The translations under genes and the position numbers were made by a program. A stretch of DNA of 64,000 nucleotides from Klebsormidium nitens (Eukaryota; Streptophyta; Klebsormidiophyceae; Klebsormidiales; Klebsormidiaceae). The notes under the pieces are model-generated. The model was not told the origin of the DNA, searched no databases, and saw only the letters and a program-made list of their open reading frames with translations. Of this stretch, positions 1-14,400 are shown in pieces (the first letter of the stretch is position 1; every line of letters begins with the position of its first letter). The stretch lies in contig DF237014.1 in assembly GCA_000708835.1 (NCBI GenBank), positions 1-64,000 on the forward strand. Reading direction: 5' to 3'.

Positions 1-1058
1 AATCTACGATTGCTGATGCTCCTACTGTAATATCAACGGCTGCGAATGCATCGTGAAGATGGTCTTACAAGCTGCAAATATCTAGGAATGCAACTAGCAT
101 GGGGAGAATCTCGAGCTTATGCAACAACGATGTTCTATGCCATGACATATGTACACTATTTCTTCGCCCCCTGGGCTATACCCAAAGGAACCACCTTCGA
201 TTAAGTTCTCGCTGCTGTAGCTGCGCGCGCTTCTACGCCAGCTGCGCGTGCTCTAAGGCATTTCATCAGGCACCAGATCGCCAGTAAAGGACGACCTGTG
301 ACCGCGATAATCTGCACGTAGAAAAATACACATTTTAGATCCACGGACCACGATATTATCGAGAGCTAGTCGTTGCAACGGCAATAAAATAATTGGCCAT
401 ATGCAACTGCATTCGACGCCGACGAGAAGCAAGGCTTTCCAAGCTGTCTACCCGTCCGATAAGGATGGTTGTTTTTCATCGGACGGCCTAGTACCTGCCT
501 TATTCGAGCGCGCGCGGAAGCCAGCGGACTCCAGGTACCGTACTCAAAATCCAGCTCTTATACTGAGCTCCAGTGACTCTCAGCCTAGGAACTCTGGCTG
601 ACAAGAGATTGTGATGTTGAATGAGGTGCCGGTGACACCGGCCCGGTTTACTACAGTAAGAGTCTTACTACTAGCAGATCTTGGGGATTGCAGATCAGCT
701 GTTCGAGCTCAAACTGGCGGAGCTTCTTGGTCTTCGACAGCTGCCAGGGAGCTTGTCAAGGCAGTAGATTACCTAGTAGATCGGGCCTAGTCTTAGCAGG
801 CGGTTGGGTCTATCTACTTTTTCAGTGTTTTGCAAAGGCCGCTGACTTGTTTTGAGGAGGCAAATAGGGAAGAAGGTCAAATCCAAGACTATTGCGAACG
901 AGCACAACGCTGAATCCAAAGTGAATGCAGCCAAAGCAACGAGCAAGGAAAGGGGGAGGCCAGCTTCGAGCCGGCTGAGCTGCTTGTGTTGAATTTTTAT
1001 CTTTCGCCATTTTTCTGAGACTTCAACTTCTGGAACTGGGGTGGGCCCACCAGGAACG
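1..1058. other. Gene-free 5' flank
   Basis: I see no ORF with family resemblance or codon-like structure on either strand. A short perfect odd-centred palindrome (7-bp arms around one A) lies near 628-642. The right end should contain the promoter and 5' UTR of the Rab23 gene, but I cannot point to a convincing core element. Confidence 0.5.
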
Positions 1059-4107
<3,049 letters not shown>

Positions 4108-5516
4108 CGCCTACAACCCAGCTTTTGATTGCCACGCTTTACGAATTGAAAATAGCACGCAGACTTTCATTTGTAACCTCGCACGCTAAAGCATCCGACG
4201 GCCGAGATGTTGAATAAGGCTGGGACGAGCTGTTAGATATAGAAGTTCCGGCGGTGGTTCAACTGTACGTTGCACCACGTAGAAAGAAAGAGTGTATGGC
4301 TTGAGTAGTTATCGACATAAACCAAACTGTACAAGACAAACAGCTTTGTATACGGCATGAGGCCGTTGATTATCAACTGGCCATGGCTTGGTCCTATCTG
4401 CATGCATCCATCGGCACAACATGGCAGAGTTGGATGCAGGTAGAAGCTAAATGAAAGGTAGCTATAGCCGGTCAGTTATTGCGCGCTCCTTCAGAGTTAC
4501 GCAACTAGTCGACCGCACGGTGAAAGGAGTGGGCTTACCGCCACCGGAAGTCGATCCTTGCTTGACTATGAAACAACTGCAAATCTACGTCGACCCTCAC
4601 GCTCGTACCAGTGGAACCCTTATGGGCAATCAAAGGCAATCAGAAATAAGATTCTAGCGCCTTCCACGACTCTAGGCGCTATGTTACCTGATATTTGCTT
4701 TCCGTGCAAGTCAGATGTGCTTTCCAGGCAAGCCAAAAGACAGAACAAAGAGACTATTGGCACTCTGTTAAGTTGCTCCGCAACGGCCAAATCCGAGCTG
4801 ATGGGATACCGTCGAATCTTTGGGATGGGGGTGCATTATAGGACGGGCCTGTAAGGTGTTCATGAAGGAAACATGCAGAGGACTTACACGTTTACACCAG
4901 TATAATTCCGTTTGACAAAACTTACAGCTGTACTCGATTCGGATCGACATGCAGAGCGAAACGAACTATGTAAAATTAGACATCTGGAAAATAGATCCCA
5001 TCTCCTGATCCTTCCTCCAATCCAAAATGAGACTGGAGGCAGTGACAGCAATAGCGCTGGGCTAAAAGGTGGTCAGGGGATGCGCCGGCAATGCAATATA
5101 GACGTGATAGTGAAGAATCGTCACACATAGAAGTCGCACTTCATCGGTGAGAATAGAGATGCGTCGTCCAGACGATTGCGATCAATCTGGCACGTTTCCT
5201 CGCATGCCTAGAAGCTATGATGCGGGAACCGTGGTTGTCGACTTCAGACTCTGCAAGCCTCCTGGAACTCTCCGCATATACTGTTACTTTGAAAGTCTGG
5301 CTTTCATATGCTCTTCGCTCACATTCAAGACGCTCAAGCAAGTACTTGTGATATCAGTGATCTCATGCAAAGTGGTGTTCCATTGTAGCAGACAGAAGTG
5401 TTCGACGGCTATTCTGGTGTCGCCCCCCTCGCTCGGTCCGCCTGTGCCTAGAAACTCTCGCCTTTCTCGAGCGCCTCACCGTTCTGAACATACCTCGGAC
5501 AACGACTGTCGCTCGA
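4108..5516. other. Intergenic spacer after Rab23
   Basis: This is 3' flank of the Rab23 gene. ORFs here are short, overlap on both strands and show no recognisable protein family. I see no RNA gene or repeat of note. Confidence 0.5.
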
Positions 5517-5837
5517 TGCATCGTAGCCGTCAGATCGTGCCACATGACATATCGAATGGCAGGTGACGTTACCATGTCTCTTCGCCCACAAGGTCTCCGT
5601 TCTTGGCGACCCTACAAATACGGACCGGTGCGGCTTGTTTTGACAGATGGTGAGAAGTCGCGCCGAGCAGCCTGCTCGTGCGCCGTGAGCCCTGGCTCTG
5701 CCGGGGTGTCTGCTCACTGGGGGTGATCCCCCGACGTCGAGGCCACAGGCCTCCGTCGGGCAGGGGGGGCTCCCCAAGGAGCTCCCTCTGGCCGGGGCAA
5801 CGCCCCAGAGGCTTAGGAACTCTCCCCTGCCGTCTCC
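5517..5837 (+). repeat. Left arm of a 321-bp inverted repeat
   Basis: The arm is the imperfect reverse complement of 6591-6911. The outer 19 bases (5517-5535) match the other arm exactly. The arm is packed with GC-rich mini-hairpins: GGGG/CCCC around GTGAT near 5726, GAGGCC-ACA-GGCCTC near 5738, and CCTCTGG...CCAGAGG enclosing GGGGC-AAC-GCCCC near 5785. Arms of equal length suggest one foldback or MITE-like element. I see no target-site duplication or transposase. Confidence 0.85.
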
Positions 5838-6590
5838 ACAATCCTCTGCCAGTCTCACCTCAATACATCAATCCTCAACATGGGCATGCCCTTGAATGCA
5901 TTTCAGCCACTTCGCCTTTTTTTCTGAAAAAGCTCATGGTAGGAGACATAAGTAGCTAGCGTGCAGAGGCTGTGAGCCTCTAATGTGCACTGCTATCATC
6001 ACAGGCCCTATTTCTTAGCGCCCAGGGGCGATTGCAGTAATCATCAGGGCTTCAAATCCCCTAATCGACTTCGTCCGTTTCAACTGCGGGCACAGCTCTC
6101 TGCCTGCAGGGGATTGGAGAGTCACTGGTCTTCTGGAAAGCAGAAACCCCGTGTTTGCAACTAGTTGCGGATCCGTTTTGTTCAGCTTGAGCCAGATGCA
6201 TCGGTCCGGATTTTGAGGCCGCCTTCCCATCAATCTCTGCAGCAGTTTCGCACTCTTGTCATTATGTTTCGTAAACTTCACCTAAAGTCAGCTTATATGC
6301 CCTCCAAACGCTTCACGCGCGCGCAACCGCTTATGATAAGGTGCATCCAGTTCTACTTCTGAACAAACCCAGCAAAGCTCAATTTCCGACGAAAGCTAGA
6401 CTCTCGAACAAAAGCCGGCTGCAGATTCCTCCACATCTTCTAATGCTCACGCTGCCACGATCAAGATGCAGCCCGCTCCTATCAATGTTCTTCGGATGTC
6501 TTAAGAGTTTGTTCACTTGAGGAAGATCAGCCCCTCGATACATCTTGCAAGGGGTATCAAAGAGAGTTGAATGGGCATGTGATGTGAAAT
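5838..6590. other. 753-bp spacer between the inverted-repeat arms
   Basis: The spacer has ordinary base composition compared with the GC-rich arms. No ORF with family similarity was seen. It may be the passenger segment of a foldback element or unrelated DNA between two inserted copies. Confidence 0.5.
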
Positions 6591-6911
6591 GAAGACGGCA
6601 GAGGGAGTTCCTAAGCCTCTGGGGCGTTGCCCCGGCCAGAGGGAGCTCCCTTGGGAGCGCCCCCTGCCAGACGGAGGCCCGCGGCCTCGACGTCGGGGGA
6701 TCACCCCCAGTGAGCAGACACCCCGGCAGAGCCGGGGCTCACGGCGCGCGGGAGCTTGCTTCCCGGCGCGGCTTCTCACTATCTGCCGAGACAAGCAGCG
6801 ATCGGCTGCTCTTGTAGGGTCACAGAAAACGGAGGCCTTGTGGGCGAAGTGACATGGTAACGTCACCTGCCGTTCGATGTGTCGCGAGAAAGATCTGACG
6901 GCTACGATGCA
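6591..6911 (-). repeat. Right arm of a 321-bp inverted repeat
   Basis: This is the inverted partner of 5517-5837, with the same series of short GC hairpins in reverse order. Mismatches between arms cluster in hairpin loops and in one internal segment (about 6750-6830), as expected for an old or compensated repeat. Confidence 0.85.
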
Positions 6912-8464
6912 ATCTCAGAACAACGTGCGCGACTACCTTCCGTGCGAGAAGGAATGTAGAAGCGGGGTTGATGCGCAAGGAGGTTTTTCAGGCCCTGCAT
7001 AAGTACTTTCAATGGATGCCCTCTCGAAGCCTCTACTCGGGCTTCGAGGTGCAAAATTCCCTAGCTTCCGTGAGTCCCTTGCTTGTAGTTGGGAACTCCG
7101 GGACTCTGTCGGGCCCCTCATTGGAAACTCCCCGTCAAGTGGGTACACTGCAGCAGCATGTCCGGGAGTCGCTAGGGTTTCGATGATGTGGCCACAGAAG
7201 TACTGGAGACGCCTCCAATACATGGTCAAGGCCAAGAGTGAACCCTCCTTTCACTGCTATTTGAAGCTGGCATCGAACCCGGGACCTTTTCTGTTTGTAA
7301 CAGAGAGCTGGCTTTGAAGTCACGTAACGCTCATGGAACGGTCAGCGTTTGCATCCAGCACCTTGAACACTTGGGTTGATGGTTTTGATAGATGCAGCAC
7401 ATGCATTGCCGCGACGATCTGTGCGGATGATTTGTGAGCGGCTCTTGGGACCTTAAAGAGCGCCAAGATCAAGTGAAGCCCCATCTGTGGTTACACCCTC
7501 ATTTTGAAGGTCCGCCGTAAGCCGCTTCACTGCCCGCGCTTCGCCTATCAGATCCTGGCCGGCCGCTTGAAAGATGCAGATACGAGTCCCGCGCGCCAGC
7601 GTCGAAGCTCGTTGTGGGGCTGGCAATCTGCAAAGACGTGATATGAATCGAACAGACGTGTGCTCTGTCCAATTTAGGCAACTTCTAGGACGCTTGTTGT
7701 CCGCTGCACTGCACATGATCTTCTATTATTTCAAGATCCTCCGTAGCACGACGGTGCCAGCTCTCCCCGGTGACACACCATCAACGGCACAACGTTTACA
7801 TGACTTTTTCTGCTCTGTTACAGCCCCAGATCCGCAAAGGCCAAGAGCGGCGTCTGTTCCAGGAGTCCTTGAGGTCATACGCCGCGGATTTAACGGTCGG
7901 CACCATTTCACCCCCGTAGCAAACGCTATAGCTGGCATGCGTCATTGCGAATCCGTACGTACTTTCAAGATAGGTTGAGTTAAAAGGTCACCTATTATAC
8001 AAGCTGCATGATGCGGCATGTCCGCCGTACGCGATGGAACAAGGGGACACCAGCCAAATGCACATTGCACGTGCGTGAGATGCGCAAGTAACAAGTTGCC
8101 ACATGGGCCGAGCTATACTGTTACTTTATGACACGGTACGACAAGCATGCACATTGCTTGAAACACCTAGCTTGATAATGCAGTTTTCCTTCTGCCAGAT
8201 AAAAGAGGCCTCGGTTAACGAAGCAACCTGGGCCGCTCGGCGGCTCTTCCAGTAGCAACTTCATGGCGTCCTTAGCACAATCTGAAACCGTAGGCGACCA
8301 CGTGCAACAATTATCTTCGATCATCAGGTCCCCGAGGACCATTAACTCATGCAAGCTAGGGGCTGAGTACACCTTCATACTCGCCGAACTGGCGGCATGC
8401 CTGAATAAGCGAGATACTATGAATGTAACCTCTTCCGACTCGTGTTCCATGTCTGTCAAAAATG
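6912..8464. other. Intergenic spacer between the inverted repeat and the FtsHi gene
   Basis: No supported gene. On the minus strand at about 7268-7286 there is a tRNA B-box-like sequence (GGGTTCGATGCC), but no foldable tRNA surrounds it. ORFs at 7453-7716 (-) and 7574-7978 (+) overlap each other and look like chance reading frames. Confidence 0.45.
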
Positions 8465-11400
8465 CTACCACGCTCGTCGGGGAGCGGCGTAAGTGGGCTC
8501 CCCGAGCACTTCGCGCGCCTTCTCTTCCGCGGAGTTGGGCCGTAGGTGCTCGGGGGTTTCGGGCAGATCGTCGATGTCCTGGGGGCACCGGTGGAGGGGG
8601 GCAGGGAAGATGCACAACGGCGGGTACAGACCGGCCTTTTCGGGGTCCATGAGAGGATTCAGAAGGGTCGGATCCGCCAGCTGGACCAGCAAAACGATGC
8701 CACGTGTCAATGCAAGGCAATGCAAAACGCTTTTCTTCCGGTGGAGTCTGTCCGGAGGAGTCGCTTTCCGAACTTTGTCATCGGACAAAACGAGTCAGGT
8801 TCTGCAAACACTGCCAGAATCAAAGCAATCTATCCGCTCCAAAAGTCGGAACGAATGCGCAGGAGAAAATGCGACGGAACAAGAGCATAGAATTAAGCAG
8901 TTAGAAGAACACGAATAACAAGACAATCTGAAAAGTGACTGAGAAGTGGCATGCTTCTCTGAGGGACACCTGCACAAGGAGCAGCGCGAAGGGTTCGCTG
9001 AGAGCAACAACCTGCGCCGGATGTCGCGCCCATAAAGAGGTCGTGGCGAAGGAACCATATAACGACACCGACGGTCGGAAATTGGAGACAAGGGAAAGAG
9101 ATAGGAACGCCGACTCACGTCTTTGTAATCTGGGGAGCCGCCAATGTCGGGGAACATCTGGGCCTGGTTGTGATCCAGGATCTCGATGATGTCCTGGCAA
9201 AGACAGCGGACGAAGGTAAGAGCAAGGCCCCCAGCTTCCACAGACAAGACTACTTGGAGCCGGTTGCGATCACTCAAGTTCGCACAAACTGGCGAGCATA
9301 GAATTGGCCGGGAAAGAGGTCGACATCGTGGACTCGTGCCGCAGACGTGCTGCAGTCAAAGCTGATCTTTTCCGAGGCATGCCGTCGAGAGGTGTGCTCG
9401 AACCTACTAGAAGTGGCACACAAGGTCTACACAAGTGCAGCCGAGATTCTGTCCTCTGCAGACTTTGTTCAGGACACCGGTTCAAATGCTAAACTTTTCC
9501 AACCACTTCGAATCAAAGACTTCGAGGATGATTATACAAACTTTCAGGCTTCGTGTACGCGTGGCGCTCACCGCAGCGTCATGTACACATTCGCAGCCTA
9601 AACCCCGTCTTCTGCGGAGCTTGCTCGGGACACCGGCTTGTATTGTATCAAGCTTTTCAACTAATCCTGATTCAAGAACTTTCGACCTTTGAGTAGCCAA
9701 ATCTTTGGACAGCTCACCGCAGCGGTCATGTACTTGTCCTTGAGCAGCTTCTCGGTGATGTCGTACAGCGAGCGCATGTTTCTGAGAATGCCCTCCTCCG
9801 CCATCTGCTCCGCCTCAAAGATGCACTGCACACAGCCGCAGTCACTTTCAGCGAATTGGTCAAAGAGGACGTCTCATCAATCGGTTTTGAGGCAGCCTTC
9901 GCAGCAGACCTCGATCTCGCGTCACCCACTGAATACGCGTGATATTGCTCTTAGCGGTGCGAACTGATGACAGACAGTCTGGTTGGTCGCTGAAGCGTTT
10001 TCACACACCGCCCTCTTTGATTGAGTAAGTCTGAGAACCCCCCAGTTGCAAGCGTCACTGCGGCTTTTGTGAGAATTGGCAGCCTCACGAAGTTCAGATG
10101 AACCTTTCGCAGCACTAAAACAGTCCGGCAAACACCTTTCCCCCACAAACCATCCCGCCCCTCACCCTGTCAATCTCCTGCTGGAAAAGCCCGGAGATCT
10201 CCACCCCATGTCGCGCGGGCCGGATGCGGTACGGCTCAATCCAGCGCATCGTCCAATGCTTGTCGCGGTGCGTGCTCCCGCGGTCGGGGAAGTAGTCGGC
10301 GATGTCCACCGGGAACTCCTGGTCCATCTTGGGGTCCACGGGAGTCACACCGAACGGCAGCAGCTTCGTGCGGGGGCTCCACCCGTGATACACCAGCACG
10401 CGCGCTTGCTGCAGGGAGGGGAAAGGAATAGGGTTGAGGGCCCGAGATTCATGTATGTGGTTGCGGGATTATAAAAAAGTTTTAGGGTTGGCCTTTGAGT
10501 GTGGGGGCTCTACCCTTGGGACACCAGCCAGCACGCTTGCTGCAGGAGGGAGAGGAGACCAGGGTCAAGAAAGATCCTGGAGTTCTCAAGTCTACACTTA
10601 TGACTTGTAAGAAGTCCAGAGGAAACTCCTGAAGTGCCGCGCTTTGCCCGCAGAGAGAAACTCAAAGTTCTGAAAATCTGGGGTGTACGTACATTCGGGT
10701 TCCAGCTTCAAGGTCCCTAGAGGCCGCAGGCTTCGAGAAACCTGCCTCGAATGTGGGGCCTCTCCGAGCGTTCCCTCTCCTATGGCCACGGAGCGATATA
10801 GTACACGCGCCTGGTCAGTCATACATCGTTCATGCGCGCATTAGCTTGCCGTCGATTTCACGAATTGACTTTGTAGAGGCGGTTCTCACTTGCACTCCAA
10901 AATCCTTTCACATCCCGGAGGCCGCTCAGCAACGGAAAGCAACGGAACCTCTAGCCGTTCTCGCAGCTCACCTCACAGATCTCGCGGGTGTACCCTAAAC
11001 ACCACGAGGACGTTTCTCCGAACAGGATCTTCTCGACCAGCTTCGGCCCGCTTATGCTGACGAGGTCCATCAACCTGTGCCCCACGGTCGGCCCCTCGAT
11101 TACCAACTCTTCCACTGCATCGTAGTCCCACTTCACTTCGCCACTGATGCGATTATCTGCAAACAGGAGTCGGTTTAGTACTTTCAAGTAGCTGACAGAT
11201 TGAACGGTGTACGTGAATGCTTTGGGATTGTGAAGCGGCTGACGAGACCGAACGCTAGATGGAACAACTCGTAAAGGAAGCATCGAGTACGAGACACACA
11301 AGTCTCTCGAAACAGCCACGAGTCATATGTGCATTTTCGGACGGCATAAGTGTGCTTCGAGGGGGCTGATTGATGCACACCGCAAGTCTGCCGTTCAGGT

Positions 11401-14400
11401 TGGAAGCAAGTTCGGTCGTTCCAGGATTTATTTGACAAACAGCAAAACTGGCCCCAGCAACATAAGCAATCTTCCCAGAAGCTCGACAACAGCTTCGCAA
11501 ACCATGCAGGAAGCGCACAAAAACCATCTTCAGAATCGCTTTAAGGGGCACGTATGCGGCTTGAGGCGCAGAGTCTGGAGCTATGTCTACTCACAGTTGA
11601 TCTCCATGGCCTCCCAAGGCCGGCTGGGGAAGAGGTACCAGAGCATCAGAATGACCGTCTTCCGCACCACGTAGTTCCAGTTGATGTCCCGGGGACTCTG
11701 CAAACGCAGGACGGTGTTGAAACTTGTGATTGGGCACAATCCGCGACTAGCAGCGATAACAGAGAGCAAAACCTGCAAGCTGCAACTAAGCACCGAGCAC
11801 GCTTTGCTTCTGTTCACAAGAAAGCTGCCGAAGAAGAGGGGCACCTAGCAAGAGATACAAACGAGGGCATTTTTGGAGTGCGGACGCAAGCAGCCTGCAT
11901 GAGTGGCAGTCATAGGCGAACCGCTCCATCAATAAGTAACAAACATCGCCTTCAGAAGTCCCCAAACCTCAGGGGTCTGCATGGAACCCTCAGAAGCTTG
12001 CGCCCCGCTCTGTCCAACCTTTTCACGCGTAGAACCAGGCTCGTCGAGCTACTTACCGTCTCATCGTTCCAGAACTCTTCCCACGTGTTCGTGGTGTACG
12101 TCGGGTCGATGGGCGAGCCGGGGCTGACCCCCAGCAGATCCAAGAAGTCCTCTTGCATCACCACAAGCCGCCCCTTCTCAATCTGCACCACACCACAGAA
12201 AGAGTCCACTCAGTCACGTTGACTCTGGTCACGGCAGAAAGGGGGCCTTTCACAACGCAGCGGAAGGAGGAGTAAGACACGTCTGGTTGCATCTCAAAGC
12301 GTGGGGAACGCCCAGCTTTCATTCCGCTCGCAGGCGCCGGAACACTTGGGGAGAGAGTTAAGCAGACCAATACTGGCAAGCAACACCTGAGGGCAATCCC
12401 GCAGGCCGTCTTGAACAAGTTTCTTAATCCAAGCGAACCGCAACAAGACAGACAGAGGAGATGGTCACGAAGCATCGTGCCAGCACGTTGCGCGGCAGCA
12501 AGGCCCAAACAAGAGTCAGACAAAGGCCGAGGCTGGCACCTCCTCAAACGGATTTGCGGGCTAGCTTAAACCAATCTCTTACCCTTTGGAGACTCAACAA
12601 AAGAACCCCAAGAAGCTGGCAGCATGCTCCAGCAATGCGGTATGAGCAGCTAGGAATACAGAATCTCGATGACAATCTCACCGCTACTGACTGCGCGTCT
12701 CGGATGAGGGCACGGATATCCCCGCCAGCCATGCCAGAGAGCCGCCAGGAGAAAGCAGACGGGTCGACGTCGGGCGAAAACTTGGTGGTCCCCCGGTGAA
12801 TCTGCAGGCAACGGATTCCGTTTTGGAGCAAAGTCCTGACAAAGAACTGGACCTCCCTTTCCCGGTTCTAAAGGGTTTCAGTGAAGCCGAGCATATGATA
12901 CAACCCATCTGCTGATAGTAACAACTGTCACGATATTGCTTGACCTGTTAAGAGGTGGGCTGTAGAAAGATGCTTCAACAGACGGCCTCCATCCAAAGTC
13001 CGAGCCAATAGTCGGATGTGTAAGGTAGCACACTGCAAACAATCCTGGAGTCCAACAGACGGAAGGGATGTAGCGGGAAAGCATAAGCAGCTGAGGAAGG
13101 AAGCCTGCCGCTGCACTATTGTCCCGGCTCCATTTGTGCACCCAGAAATGGCACCCCAACAATGGCGGGCTCGGCAGAGCCGAACACAGCTGTTGAGAGC
13201 AAACCAAGAGTGCACATAGCCTATCGATTTTGCTTGATTACAGTGTATCCAGGATTCCAGGATCAATTTAACTCCAAGATAACGTGCCCCAGCATCGAAC
13301 GAAACATCACTCTAAGGCAAACGCTTCGGCCTCAAAGAGGGCCCTTGCTTTTGGTAAGTTAACAGAGCATTGCTCTGTTCTGAAGAACTCAGTGCAAACT
13401 CAATCAAACCCTCTGCGACATCAAGTTTCTAATGCGTACGATTTTACAAGGTCAACAACAACACTTTATCCCACGATTTCGTTTGAAAGGCACATTGAAA
13501 GGTCGCTCACGTTGAAGATGTCCAATCGGGTGTCCGGCCCGGGCAGTCCGATAACGAGCTCCCGGTCGGTGTAGCCCGGTCGGCGCAGTTTGGGGTCCAG
13601 CGACTCTGGCCGGTTGGTTGCCATGATTACCAGTACCTGGTTGTGCCGCGAGTCTTCCAACGCCGTATTGTACGGGTTGAACTTCTCGCTGGATGAAGAG
13701 ACGGGAGGGTGAGCGGTGAGTGGCGCTAGCAGGAGTTCATGACTTGGTGGGTCGTGCATAGCGCTAGCATGTTTGCATAATTCATGGCTTATACGTAGTT
13801 GGGGACCTATGAAGCCTGGGAAGCGGCGTTAAAAAGCGCACTCTAAAGGAAGTTCGCCCGTCAATTCTGTAGAATCAAGTCAGCGTCCAATCGCGAAGTA
13901 AACTGTGAGTACGAGAGATTCCTCCTTACGGCGATAAAGGAAACGGTAGGAGAGACACGAGGTGTTCGAGCTCCTTAAGAAAAAAGAAAGCCTGGTGCAG
14001 CGCTGTCAGACGGTAGGCGGGACTCACAGCGGGTTCAGCTCAGCATAAAGCTGCATCAGCGCAGGTTCCGCCATCCTGGGCACTCCCCCCGGGACGTTCT
14101 TGCCGCCGGCCAGCGCATCGATCTCGTCGATGAAGATAACGCTCGGGCCCTGTGCAGATCAGAAAGATGAATCAGCCTTGCGCTTTCCTGTGATGCTTTC
14201 GAGCGAGCGAGCAGGGGGTGTTGTATTGGTAAAGCATGAGCAATAGACGGCGGAATGCTTCGTTGCAATGTTTTTCCAGTGTCTGTAAGTGCACCCAGAA
14301 TTCGTAGCGTAGAAATCCCCCTGCTGGGAGAGTCGGGATGGCTGCTGAAAAGCGCCTCAGGGCCTTCTAAAACTTCCATGAAGGATAACCAGCAGGTTAC

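Noticed and set aside
7255-7345. Possible tRNA gene or tRNA-derived SINE on the minus strand (B-box-like GGGTTCGATGCC)
   Set aside because: The presumed T-stem pairs only three of five positions, and no D-arm, anticodon arm or acceptor stem can be folded at the right distance. At best it is a fossil.
11554-12222. 222-codon plus-strand ORF
   Set aside because: It covers two antisense FtsHi exons and the intron between them, with no protein family resemblance.
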